A stretch of DNA of 64,000 bases from Tetrapyrgos nigripes (Eukaryota; Basidiomycota; Agaricomycetes; Agaricales; Campanellaceae). Position numbers and translations under genes: made by a program. The number at the start of each line of letters is the position of its first letter. Position 1 is the first letter of the stretch. The DNA is taken from the NCBI GenBank assembly GCA_013368315.1, contig JAACJM010000155.1:124001-188000 (forward strand), read 5' to 3'. The notes beneath the pieces were generated by a model. It saw only the letters and a program-made list of their open reading frames with translations. It had not been told where the DNA came from and ran no database searches. Positions 44,381 to 55,742 of the stretch are shown piece by piece.

Positions 44381-44889
44381 ACTAGCTGGAAGAAAAGTGG
44401 GCTTGTGGGGAAACGAAGTTCAAGGCGCCCGTTTAGTACCCGTCCTCATAAATTCTCCACCTTAAATATGTACGTAGTGTATGAATTTGCGCATGTCAGG
44501 AGCGAACTTCCGGATGAACTTCAATACAAATCTTGATTCGCTGGGTAGTCACAGTCGAAGAGGGTCTTCCGATTGAACTATGTAGGTCTGATGACAATCA
44601 GCAGGTTATAGTATTTCAAGACGCCCAGTCACAAGGAGCTGCAGGACATATAAATCTTCATTATCAGATACAGTTCTTTCTGAATCGAGAAGATCCTATA
44701 TCATCCGAGCCTCTGACATATGTCTGTCGAAATGCGGATGAGGAGGAACCTTCCCACGTTTCGTATAACATCTTGATCTTGCTTCGTCGCAGTCGCAACG
44801 ACGGAAACCTGAAGGACTTTGTCACTGGGGGAGGAACGTGAGCACATTACAGATACAGTCGGATGCTAGAGCCAAGTCCGAGCTTGCAT
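44381..44889. other. P450 upstream repeat, copy 2
   Basis: Unbroken version of the upstream repeat seen at 36.2/37.2 kb and 48.9-49.1 kb. On the + strand it stays open from 44533 to 44841 (VEEGLPIELCRSDDNQQVIV then FQDAQSQGAAGHI); copy 3 keeps a similar reading (EEGLLGLSKSDDNQQIIVFQ). This may be the remains of another gene of the unit; not recognised. Confidence 0.45.
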
Positions 44890-45560
44890 CTGAGTCGCGG
44901 CAACAAATACGGAAGTGCTTCCTCCGCAAATCCTTGAGAACACGGTTGAACGCAGTGCTCATCAGCAGTGTTGCTTGATGTTCCTCCATGACGTCGATGA
45001 ATGGACGTCCACCATCCTGCTCATATCAACCGCTCATCGACATGGTGATTGAAAAACAGAGGTGATTGTCATCGTAAGGGAATCTAGACTTCTTCAATGG
45101 GACGGAGTGTTCTCTGCCTTCTTCCCCTCAAGTCCATGCATAAATCCATTGATGGGGGCGCAGCCACGACGCTGACAGGGGCTGCTCTAGACCGAACAGC
45201 CAGAATTGGAAAAGCAAAGAGAAGATTTCGAGAGTAAACATGTTGGAACGGCATTGGTCCATCCGGAGAAGCGACATTGTTGTATTGCCTGGAACAATGT
45301 ACACGACCATTTCCCGTAGGTCGATCCACTGTGTGGTTGCTGCCTGGTGCAGGACACCGTACTGTATCAAGTGCAAATTCCGTCGAGACATATGGTCCCA
45401 GTGGAAATTCCAGTCATGCATCCTACACTTCATTCCTTGGACAGATCCTGGACGACAAAACTCGGTCTGAACAAAAGCAATAGCCTGAAGGGCTCGCTGT
45501 AACTCGGGAAGCGAAGTATTCGATGGCTTTTTCGTTGGTCATGAAGGCGAGCTGACAGAG
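44890..45560 (-). pseudogene. MYND-family pseudogene b
   Basis: Decayed copy of the MYND gene body at 29390-31472. The reverse strand reads LPELQRALQAIAFVQTEFC, WNFHWDHMSRRNLHLIQYGV, TTQWIDLREMVVYIVPG and LEIFSLLFQFWLFGLE, and further down GGRPFIDVMEEHQATLL, matching the intact gene in order. The middle is deleted and the frame is broken; no finger remains. Confidence 0.75.
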
Positions 45561-46582
45561 AGGGAAGGAGGGAGTGGGACAATTGAGGAACCGAGTCGGA
45601 GGAGGTCGGAGGATTTCTTTTGTTTCGCTAGAATCTAGAGTGTGATCAAGGCCCTGGGTAATGTAGAATTTGTTTAGTCCCGACGTCGAGTTGGGATGCG
45701 GCTACGCACCTTGGTTCGGAAGGATGTTTCTTCAAATTTGCATCAAGAAAGTGTACACTCCATAGAGTTTGCCAACACTCTAGTGATGCCCCAACCGATT
45801 TCCGAGATGTCACGGTTTGACGTCGTGTCTCCCCTCCAAACTGGACCCTGACTCGTACAATGTCGTGACCATTATATACGAGTGTGTGGGTCCAAAAACC
45901 GAGGATCCAATGGCTATTGTTGCTTTCCAGTCGACGTTCGTTGATAAGTACATTCTGGTCGGAAGAAGGTACTGAGGCACAGCCACGCAACCTCTGCTGC
46001 TGACTGCTAACTCTGTTGCATTTCTTCAACGATGAGAGACAAGTCAGACTATATACTACAGGAGCCACTTTCGCTCAAGGATGACATCATAGACTATAAG
46101 CCACTACACTCTTTGGGTCTCTTGAAATAGCCAGTAGCTCAGTGTTTTTTTTTTTCCACTTGTAGCCTCCCATCTCAACACCTTAACAAAACTCGGGATA
46201 TGTCCTGAGGGGGAAAAAAGGGAGACATTTCCCTAGGCTCAGAAGAGGTGCGTAATTTCGTGTCGCGGTGCATTTCAATAAGAGCTAATCTTTGCGGAAT
46301 ACCAGTCCATCACAAAATGACGGGGCGTCATCCTCGCGTTTAGCCGTCGGTTTAGGAGACTGCTCGATTTTGGAATCAAGGAAGAGGTTGTTGAAAGATG
46401 AGAGGATATCCCAATGAATATACGTACTATGATTCCCAGTAACTCAAGACAAGATACAACATTACATCTTAAAAAATAATCTTCACCCTATACCCCATTG
46501 AACGCCCGCCCTCAAGCTCAGAATCCAATTGCTCCAGATCCACCCCCCAACAAAGTCGTCAATATTGACGGGCCGAAGGTTA
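45561..46582. other. Intergenic
   Basis: No gene seen. About 45650-45720 resembles 51890-51960 (5' flank of MYND copies: GACGTCGAGTTG). A T-run lies at about 46146-46156. From about 46465 to 46582 the sequence is nearly identical to the 3' flank of P450 copy 1 (33700-33808). Confidence 0.5.
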
Positions 46583-48847
46583 TCACCATAACTTCCTCTT
46601 CGCCACCTCAAGCATGCCATCCACATCTTCTGATCGTGGTACAATGGTGCATCGGAACGGAGCGGGACGACTGTGTGCACGCCACATGTTAGTAAGTTCA
46701 GAAATTGAAGTGTTATTAAAGAGTGACGACTTACACCACTGTCCCCTCTTCTAGATAGTCCGTCGGCGAAGGAACAATTTCGGCTCCTGTTTCATCGTAT
46801 GCAGGTTCGATACTCGCAGCCCAAAGCAGCGACGCGATGTCGATGAACAACGATTGGTTAGCAAAATTGAGCCCAACGCAAATTCTGAACCGCACAACAT
46901 GAGTATACAAGACATCTAAGCTACAGACACTGAACCTACCGTCGACCAAATCCAAAAGAAACATGTCCTTGATTACGAGTGTCTGCTGGAACGACATGGA
47001 CAGTACCTGTCTCGTCCAGGAATCTCTCAGGTCGGAATTCATCATGATCAGGGAAGATGGTCGGATCGTGGTTCAGTGCCCAGATGTTTCCGAGGACCAA
47101 GCTACCTTTAGGAATGAAGTACCCTTCGTAAAAATCATCCTAGTCTTTTGTTATAGATATTCTTGCGAACGCCAAGTGCAAATATACGTACCTTCATTAC
47201 TCTTCTAGGCACTCCTAAGGGTACTAAAGGTCTCCATCTCAGTACCTCCTGAACAATGGCCTGAATGTATGGAAGATGATCCCTATCTTCGAATGTCGGA
47301 AGCCTGTCGCGTCCCACTACCGCATCGATTTCTGCTTGGGCCTTCTTCATGACGTTGGGGTATAATCGCATAGCGAGCATAAAAACAGTCAGGGCCCCCG
47401 CGGTCTGGAACGAGTGTCAGTAAAAAAGAAAAAAAAATACAGTGGAATGAAGTTATGACTCACAGTTTGAGAACCAGCTAAACTATACACAACAGACGAT
47501 TAATGAGATCAGCGGGTCAACTTTCACTGGCAGTGAAACACATACAACATTGCACCTGCCAACCAACTAGCTTCTAGCGTACTGAGTTGACTTGACCTTC
47601 GCTCAAGGAGCCCTGCAGCGAAAGTTGCTTTTGCTTGTCCGGCATTCTGTTGAGAACGTTGGCTCAGCGACGTCCACACCGACTGTAACAGGGAATGAGG
47701 ATCCACGAACCACTTTGCTTTGAACGTCATCCAGAAATCCTTGAAACATAGCCGTATCCTTTCGGTACCATTCATTCCCTTCCTTCTTCCACGGTGCCAA
47801 AGCCTCAGGCAGATATTTCATGATCGGCAAGAATTCGACGAGGAATGCACCTGGCTGAGACGCGCGGGTAAGTCGGTCGGCGCAATTCTAGTCAGAAAAC
47901 ACATCAGTTCGGGCAAGGAAAACCCTGTCACCATAGACCCTACATACATTGACTTGCGCAACCAATGGGTCATCTTTGGATTTAATGGATTCCACACCAT
48001 AAACAGCTGTTAAAATCGTAGATGCAGCTGAGCTAAAACACTGTTCAACAAACACTTGGATGAGCTGACGCATGAAAAGGTAAGCTACCTGTTCAGATGA
48101 TCAACCCATGAATTGGGATCCTTAAGCACGTTATCAACCAGAACGGCGGCTTCCTTCTCTTGTAAAGGCTGATAGGCTTCCGAAGCACGAATGTTGAGCC
48201 CTTCGTGCGCTGCCTTTCTCATTTTTCGCCATCTGTAGCATTTAGCGTTAGTTTAGCCCGATTTGACGCGTAGATCTAGAAACATCGCCACTCACAGACT
48301 TCCGTACCCACAGAAAAAAATCATCATATTTCCAGCAAGAATTTCCAGAGCCATTATGAAGCTGCAAGTAGACTGTCAACAAGAGCCGATTGGACAACAC
48401 CAATGAAATCTGACCGAGGGCGATCACTGTATATTGTCGAACGGCGGTCTATAGCCAATCCATGAAATATTAACCAGAGCGGAAGCCTAAAACGAACGCA
48501 CCTAATAAATCTGCAGTCACTTTATGCGAATTCAGAACAATCATCGTTTGTCCAGCAAGATTAAGCGAGAAGATGGGACCTAGAGTAAGTACAAGGAGGA
48601 TGAGCGGCGGATTGTTTTGCAATTTAAAGGTCATACCAAACTCCTCCTTCCATTCCGCAAAATGGAGGAATTGCAGGGTCTCTGGTAGCTGAAAGATATT
48701 TCCCAGGACGGGAAGGCCTTTGGGTCCAGGAGGAAGGTTACGCTTCGGCTTGTAGAAGATGCGGACAGCCAGAGTCACTAAGACAATGAGGGCAAGGATA
48801 TTCCAAGGGCCAAAATACAAGGATATCATGTCGAAGTGGAATGGCAT
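46583..48847 (-). CDS. Cytochrome P450, copy 3, altered helix I
   Basis: Third copy with the same exon layout. The start is MPFHFDMISLYFGPWNILAL (an in-frame upstream ATG at 48904 exists but falls outside the homology). Hinge, WRKMR, EVLRWRPLVPLGVPRRV, EFRPERF and the haem site FGFGRR/ICVG are all kept; it ends EVAKRKLW, stop 46583-46585. Helix I reads AGSQT instead of AGSET: the codon at 47467-47469 is CAA (reverse strand) where copies 1 and 2 have GAA. That acidic residue helps oxygen activation in most P450s, so chemistry may be altered. No oxygenase gene accompanies this copy. Confidence 0.85.
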
Positions 48848-49582
48848 ACTAGTTGGAAGAAAAGTGGGCTTGTCCCAAAGGAAACGAAGTTCAAGAGAGT
48901 TCAAGGCGCCCTTTTGTACCCGTCCTCACGGATTGTCGACCTTAAATTAATGTACGTAAATTGCGTAAGTCATGAGCAAATATTTCAACCTACATATGTA
49001 GATGAACTTCAATACAAATCTTGACTTGCTTCGAAGAGGGTCTTCTTGGACTATCTAAGTCTGATGACAATCAGCAAATTATAGTATTCCAAGACGCCCG
49101 ATCACAAGGAGCTGCAAAACATATTGTATGCTCGATAGGTCTTTCTAAAGGTGGCGAAACGCACGAGACCGTAGGGAATCACGATCTGAGTCCGAATGTC
49201 GGAAAGAAATGGGCATGAGGGGTCCTGGGCAATGGCGTGGTTAGACTCGCGGTTGACTGAAAGGTTATAAATTTCAAAATGCTACTCACGTTTCCGGAGC
49301 TCATATAGCATGTCGCAGGACTTGGGATGGTCATAAACGCGCTAATTGTGCCACTGGCAATCTCAACAACAGTACGTTTCAATGCGGACAGACATACTAT
49401 CCGCGGTATCCGAAATTCAGGTCAAGGTCAAGATCATCTTTAAACGGGCACAGTGACAACGTTTCAGTTTAGCTTGTTTTCGTTAAATACCGGTGGATGA
49501 ATGGAAAGAAACTAACACTTCGACTACTGCATAGTCTTGAAGGCATTGTAGTGTTATAGTCCCTCATTACAGGGGTGAGACG
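48848..49582. other. P450 upstream repeat, copy 3
   Basis: Shares the SDDNQQ-type repeat with 44.5 kb up to about 49140, then diverges. No gene recognised in 49150-49582. Confidence 0.45.
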
Positions 49583-49966
49583 TCACACGGTTGACAGGCT
49601 GGAGTAGCAAGGTAATGAGATGATATTCAGATCGTTATGTTGAGCGTCATTGGGATCGGAGTCTCCGCCAGGTAAGCCCAGCATCCTAGCGAGGGAAAGG
49701 TTTGACTTGCTTGCCAACGTGTCCTGGTGGCACGCCATCGGTAACAATAGGTGAATGAGGGCAGCAATAGAGTTGGCTACTTCCACTGATCTGCGGGCCT
49801 CCAGCTTCAGACTTTGACAGACGTCCAAAATCGCGACGAATAAGCAAGTGCAGGATATCCAACTGGGGGCCCGTCGATTTAAGAGACTGCTCGATTTTGG
49901 AATCAGAAAAGAGCTTGTTGAAAGATGAGAGGATGTCGCAATTAACATACGCACTATGACTCTCAA
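49583..49966 (-). pseudogene. MYND-family fragment c
   Basis: The reverse strand reads LFVAILDVCQSLKLEARRSV, ANSIAALIHLLLPMACH and LARMLGLPGGDSDPNDAQHN, matching the region before the finger in copy d (LLVAMLDICQYLKLEAIGLV and LARMLDLPRGDFD). No finger present. Confidence 0.7.
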
Positions 49967-49984
49967 CTCAAGACGAGATACGAC

Positions 49985-50190
49985 AGTATATCTTGAAGAA
50001 CAATCTTCATTCTATACCCCCAACGCCGGTCCTCAGGCTCAGGATCCAATTGCTCCAGATCCACCCCAGCACAACCGACATCGGTCCGTACACCCTTCCT
50101 GAGAACGCCACATGCACCAACGTCAGCCCACTAGCATATATCTCACTCGAATCCCACGACGACATCGACAACAAAAGATCCTTATAGGAA
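49985..50190. repeat. Copy of P450 3' flank
   Basis: 49985-50070 repeats the P450 3' flank found at 33705-33780 and 46470-46555 (AATCTTCA, CTATACCCC, CTCAGGATCCAATTGCTCCA). The rest, up to about 50190, is not shared. This suggests a further deleted unit. Confidence 0.55.
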
Positions 50191-50199
50191 AGTGCCGAG

Positions 50200-51870
50200 T
50201 TAGCGAAGCCTTATATAAATTCTCAGGCAGTATGTAGATAGTTCTCGAGGAAATGGTGCAGTCGGTGGCAAATCGTTCAAGTCAAAGTCAAAGCGTGTAA
50301 CTTGATCCAGAACAACAATGAAAGCTGATGGATTGGGGTTTGACAGACTCGGATTGGGCGGGTACTCGGGGTCGTAAACTTTTTGCTTGAACTGTTGGAG
50401 GCTCGACGCGTCTTTACGTAGTTGATGGACGGCACGACAGTGCATGTGGGAAGGAACATAGAAGATGCTGAGGAATAATGTGGTCAGAATCATGCATGTA
50501 AGTTGGCGGTCGGAGTAAACTCACGACGTAGACTCCGGGATTACTGCCGAACTTGGTAATTATCATCGAGTTATACTCACTCATACACAACGGTGAGATG
50601 AAACCACATCTTCGATAGCCTAGCGTAACGTGGCCAAGAGATGAAATGACATTCAGATTGTTGCACTGAGCGTTCCCGATATCAAAGTCTCCGCGAGGCA
50701 AGTCCAGCATACGAGCTAAAGAACGGTTGACTTGCTTCCCAAATTTTCGGTGACAAGTCATCGACAACAACAGTTGGAGGAGGGAAGCAAAAGAGCTGGC
50801 GACTCCCACCAAGCCAATAGCCTCCAATTTGAGATATTGGCAGATGTCTAGCATCGCCACGAGTAGACCTGAGCAGCGTAGGCAGCTGGAAACCTGTACC
50901 GTTGGAAAGAATGGTGAAGAACGGTCAGCCCGTACGCCATACCGTCTGATGCTGTAGTCAAGTCGGAGCGGGGTTCTGCGCTTCCTCCGTGTGTCCCTGA
51001 CAAGATGCTTCTGTGCAAAGGTCATCCATAGCGTTCCTTGATATTCCTCTATGACGACGGTAAACGGAAGGTCATCACCCTTACGGTAACTGGTCATTGA
51101 TTCGAGGACAGTAAAGCAGCAGTGGATTTCACTGAACGGGAGTCGGCGTCTCTGCAATTGGAACGAAAGATAAGGGAGAATGATCTTCATTGCGTCCGGT
51201 ATTTGGGAAATGATTTCCTTCATCTACGGGATATTCTCTGGCTTCGTCTTTCCCTGGAGTCCATGCATGAAACCATAGACGAGTCCTGCAGCTACACTGA
51301 CAGAGGGATGAAAATGTTCTAGACCGCGGAGCCAGAGCCGGGGGAGGAGAAGGAGTGTATTAAAAAGCGAAGAGAAGATGTCGGGGTACACATGTTGTTG
51401 GGGCATGTCTGAAACGGTATTGGCCCATCAGGGGAAGCGACGATGTTGTTCTATATGAGTGGAACAATGAACATAACCATTCTCCGCAGGTCAATCCATT
51501 CCTGTGTATTCCCTGCCCGGTGCAGGAAATCATACTTCATCAAGTACAAGTTCCACCGAGACATATCGTTCCAGTGCAGATCCCAATCGCGCATCCTACG
51601 TATGACTCCTTGAGGGACCATAAAATTCAGGTTTGGATGAAAGCGATGCCAGAAGGGCCCGCTGCAACTCGGGAAGTGAAGTTGAGGGAGATGATGGCAC
51701 AAATGACGGTCAAGGCGCTTGTAGGCCACGACATGACTGGAAATGCCGCTACCGGCTTCTCAGTAGTCTGTTCATCGTCGCCGCACTCCATGAAGACGAA
51801 GGTGAAGAATTTTGGTGAAGCACTGCCAGTGTTTGTAGACTGGTCCAAGAACTCTTTCATCATTTTCTTC
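50200..51870 (-). pseudogene. MYND-family pseudogene d
   Basis: Longest decayed copy. The order on the reverse strand matches the intact gene: AYKRLDRHLC near 51720, WDLHWNDMSRWNLYLMKYDF, TQEWIDLRRMVMFIVPL, IFSSLFNTLLLLPRLWLRGLE (interrupted), KEIISQIPDAMKIILPYLSF, VVIEEYQGTLWMTFAQKHLV, LLVAMLDICQYLKLEA, and a C-terminal exon IFYVPSHMHCRAVHQLRKDA with FIVVLDQVTRFDF. Several frame changes and stops separate these blocks, and no Cys-rich finger was found between the body and the C-terminal exon. Confidence 0.75.
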
Positions 51871-52336
51871 TTGTTTCGCTACAATTCGAAACCAGTCCTG
51901 TTTAGCGGATTTCGTTAGCGGTGACGTCGAGTTGAGACGCTGTAACGCACCAAAGCTACCCAAAAGTTGCCTGCCCATCGTTGCAAAGAGTATCGTAGCC
52001 GTACCAGAAATGTACAATGCATTTCAGCGGGAACTGAGAGTCCAGTGGAGAGAAGTAAGAACCGAGTAAGAACCAACCAGCCGGTGGATGATATCGATAC
52101 GACGATAGAGGGTGTATGTACACAGCCACAGCATTAGTTGCACAGACTGGTCAAGCAAATACTCGAGTAATATTTCCAAAAGTGCGGGCCACTGCAAAGC
52201 AATCAAGACAAGCTGGATTCCTTTGGGTGATGAAGAATGATCTGTCGGAAGAGTTGCTTTACTTGTAAACAAAGAACGTCTTGCTGAACTCGACCGCCTC
52301 TCCAAAAATCATTGCGAATTGTTGCTCTAACCTCTT
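51871..52336. other. Intergenic
   Basis: No gene or clear repeat, apart from the short 5'-flank similarity to 45.7 kb. Confidence 0.5.
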
Positions 52337-53678
52337 TTATGTACTTTCATTTACTACCATCCCTGTATACGACTTGTTCACATCCTCCGCATGTTTTAGG
52401 AGGAACTTCAACAAAGCAGTCCATCCACGCGGGGTGTCAGATACCTTGTTCAGTTCCGTCACCACCTTTTTCGACTCCTCCCTTCCGTTCGGCCCATACA
52501 TTTCGATTAACCTGAGCCCTTTTCTGGCATCTGAAAACCACGAACTGGGAAGTTCCAGTCCCTTGTGGATATCCTTCTTCATTACAACGCGGTCCTGTGT
52601 AAGTATTTGAAATTGTCAAGTAAGAATGTACATACAGGAACGAAGAGGTCCAAAAGAGCACATACATTCAATATCATCCCTGCCAGGTTATCAACACATG
52701 AAACACCAAACGCCCAGTATTCCTTGATGTCTGGGTTTTGAAGTTTATGGCTTTGTGCCTTCCCTTTTGCGGCTTTGAATGCTGCGTATCCTTCTCGGTT
52801 CTCGATTTCCTTGAGCAATGAGGAAAAAAATGGCTGATCCTCCTCCCCGTCATCCTTCTGCAATCTCTTGCGCTTTCGCCCTGGAGCTGCTACATCTGCA
52901 TCACTGGGTGGGGCCATTCCAGAAGCTTGGACATCAGTGTCATTGTCCAGAGTAGCGTTTGCGTTAGGGTGTGAGGACACGCCGACCTAAGGAACCATAA
53001 GTCAGGATACGGGTAATAAATAGTTTGACGAATTACCATTTCAACTTTGACGTAGAGTCGAAATCCGTCGTCAAGAGATAGAGATTTTGGCGCGTCACTG
53101 GTTAGCTCGTACTCTGGGCCATCAACCATTCCGAAAGCCTGATACACTCCTCCCGAGCCGCCAAAAGGGTTACCAACGTCCAGTAGCAGAGCCATGCAAT
53201 AGACTCTGTAGCCTGAAAGCGGATTGCGTGGTCAATTCTCGTTGTTTATGACTAGGAACTCACTCACGTACCAACACAGAACCCGAAGAAGGTAAAACTG
53301 TCCCGCAACCCGCGCAAGACCTCTATTGGCTTCACTTCATGACCATTCCCGACACTTTGAACGCGAACGTTCATAGGAAGTAGAGCATGTTTCCCTGAAC
53401 CAATCATGTCGCGTACAATGACTTCGATTTCCTGGAAGTCGAAGAAGTCAGGCAATAGTGAGCGTAAGTGAGACAGCAGGTGATAGCGAACGTACCTTTA
53501 GCTCTCCCGTTTTCCGCCTGGCTTTCGCATGAGATGAGCCTGACTGCGTGGACGGAGATCCTGGACTTGGAGATGGAGAGACGGAGGATGGTGGAGAGGT
53601 GAAAGTGGATGAACCTGGCTGAGATGCAGTACTGCTGACCTGCGTCGAATCCTGCTCTACGAATAGGTATTTTGGCAT
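52337..53678 (-). CDS. Unknown protein, five exons
   Basis: Exons 53678-53496, 53431-53272, 53212-53037, 52986-52666 and 52594-52337 join in frame to 365 residues. The start is MPKYLFVEQDSTQVSSTASQ. The N-terminus is Ser/Pro-rich (SPSPSPGSPSTQSG). The centre reads EIEVIVRDMIGSGKHALLPM, LRDSFTFFGFCVG and GYRVYCMALLLDVGNPFGGS. A basic patch GRKRKRLQKDD followed by an acidic run looks like a nuclear localisation signal. The C-terminal part is helical (GWTALLKFLLKHAEDVNKSY). No family recognised. Consistent splice sites and open frame argue that the gene is real. Confidence 0.65.
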
Positions 53679-53859
53679 AGCATTACAAGCTGTCGATGCA
53701 GAAGAAAAAGTGGTTGAAAAGATGAAACAGCAACCGACGACGACTAAGTGAGAAACATTTCATCCAACACGTCGATAGGACGTTCGATAGAAAGGGACCC
53801 GAAAAGGGTTACGAAAAAGGGTCGGGACGGTCATTTGGCCGCGCTGCCACGGGTCCAGT
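53679..53859. promoter_or_regulatory. Upstream region of the unknown gene
   Basis: Probably contains the 5' region of the reverse-strand gene at 52337-53678; no clear TATA box. The right part grades into the LINE remnant. Confidence 0.35.
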
Positions 53860-54330
53860 ATGGCCCCTCAGCGCAGCGGAGACTGGAGACACTGTAGGCT
53901 ATGCTTCAGTGACAAGGTGGATGAAGAACATGTACATGTTCTACTGAAGTGCGAAGGAAGGCAGGAGTTGGTGGTGCTGAGAACAGAGTTCCTGGCCACG
54001 ATAATAAGAGATGTGGTTTCGGAATTGAGCATGAATCATGTCGGAGAGAACTCTACGAATAGTTTGATGACAATGCTGCATATGGCTTGGTAGCTCCTCA
54101 AGTAGCGAGGTATTTATAATGTGCAGGGCTTCTACAGTGCGTTCAGTTTATGGATACCACCGAAATGCATGTACATGTAGTCTCTCTGAACCAGACGTGG
54201 ACGTAAGTAGTGGAGATGACCGAAGTACTCATATATCTCTGCGAGTTCCACCGGATAAGCAACTAATTCGTGCCTACTTTGCTGCGATGAGACAGAGCGG
54301 AGGTGACGACTCCAGTTCTGAGTCCTGACC
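53860..54330 (+). pseudogene. Non-LTR retrotransposon (LINE) 3' remnant
   Basis: The + strand reads HCRLCFSDKVDEEHVHVLLK then CEGRQELVVLRTEFLATI, the Cys/His zinc-ribbon-like end of fungal LINE polymerase proteins (pattern CRxC...EDExHxLLxCEG). A stop after TMLHMAW breaks the frame, and similarity continues to about 54180. The upstream polymerase domains are gone. Confidence 0.55.
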
Positions 54331-55158
54331 GCATACTCGTACTAAGTACCGTGTAGTCTCGACTCTCGACCCTGCAGCTGGGCGTCCGCGGCTTGGAAAG
54401 TCACGTAGCGCGGAACCCTGTTCCGGAACGGGACCCTCGCGCCAGCTTCCGCCAAGTTACTCCTCCTCAGCAGCCACTCTCTCTGTCTGTCGACCCTTTG
54501 ACATTGTGCACAGCTGCCCTGGAAGCTCTGCTAAAGGACATCCTAAAGATTTTATATACACCGCCGCTATCAAGACTCGGAGTGCATTTTTAATTTTCAT
54601 GATCAACGCATTCCTGTTAATTCAATCTCTGTCAACAGTTTGTCTCTCAGAAATTACTTACTTATTAGACTAACTAGCTTCACTGGGCCCTTGTTTTTCA
54701 TTATACAAGCCATTGCCCTATAGAGAAGAACAAATTCCATCCAAGTTTCTTATTCTCGCATTACTTACAAGGGGATTTCCATTTCGGGATCAAGGGTACC
54801 GACGATTCTTCGCAACAGTTCTGACGGTCTCTCCAGTATAAATACTTGCATACGCATCGACAGAAACTTCACAAGGCTTGCCCTTTCCCTCTCAGTGTTT
54901 CACGAAACCTCAGTGACGACAAACCTCTCTCAACGCTAGACGTTTAACCAAGTTTCGCATCTTACGCACTTGGCACACTCTCCTTGACATTTCATTCTCG
55001 TCTCGTCTCATTTTCGAACGACTCATCTCCTCACGTCGACGTCCGTCCGGAGTCTGCATATATATACCATCTATCCTCGATACCAACCAACCAACCAACC
55101 AACCAACCAACCAACCAATACCACTAATTTCCAACATCATTGCATAACCAGTACCAGA
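54331..55158. promoter_or_regulatory. Promoter region of small secreted protein
   Basis: No gene on either strand. A TATA-like TATAAATA lies at about 54837-54844. A CCAA tandem repeat (nine or so units) occupies about 55085-55120, close to the start codon and likely in the 5' UTR. Confidence 0.5.
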
Positions 55159-55583
55159 ATGCACTTCCGCGCAAACATCATCGTCTCCCTCTTCGCCTGC
55201 ACCATCCTCTCTTCTTCAGGTATGCATTCTCCACGTAAAGCCTTGCTTCCCTGCAACTGATTTTTTCCAAAACCCAGTCCTAGCATCACCTGTACCCATC
55301 GAACCTATCCTTCAGCCAATCATCGCTGCGAAGAACAACATGGGTGGTACTGATACCTTGGTGAGCATACTTACTTACAGTTACCCAGACCTGGCAGCGT
55401 CGCAGTGGTCCAAGTACTATATACTCATCATCTTCTTGACAGGGCTACGATGGCCAAGGCCAAATTAACACCACAGCAGCCGCAGCAGCCATAGAAGCCA
55501 ACGGTACTGTATCGAGTAAAAACCACCAGCTGTTACTAGTTGTACCTGCAGTCTTAGTTGGTGTAGGTAGCATCTTTCTGTAA
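55159..55583 (+). CDS. Small secreted, possibly GPI-anchored protein
   Basis: Three exons (55159-55219, 55278-55360, 55443-55583) giving 94 residues. The N-terminal signal peptide is NIIVSLFACTILSSSVLASP, with likely cleavage after the Ala-rich end. The short mature part contains two possible N-glycosylation sites (NTT, NGT) and an Ala run. The C-terminus LLLVVPAVLVGVGSIFL is a hydrophobic tail ending at the stop codon, as in GPI-anchored fungal proteins, or it could be one membrane helix. Splice sites are canonical (GTATGC...CAG, GTGAGC...ACAG). It has no recognised family. It lies tail to tail with the coatomer gene, 159 bp apart. Confidence 0.7.
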
Positions 55584-55742
55584 ATCATGACTTGAATATA
55601 TAGAGATGGACAGAAGACATCCATCATGCTCGCATAGAAGATTTGAATCCTTGAAACAATACGTACGATGCCCAGAATCGTATGTGCATCTAAAACATGG
55701 TAATAGCTACAATATTCCACAACAGAAGAAAACCATCTATCA

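Noticed and set aside
48848..48904. Upstream in-frame start for P450 copy 3 (MNSLELRFLW...)
   Set aside because: The other two copies begin at MPFHF, and the extra 19 residues have no counterpart.
53860..54330. Zinc-finger host gene
   Set aside because: The CRLC...HVHVLLKCEG pattern belongs to the C-terminal end of LINE polymerase proteins, and the frame is broken.
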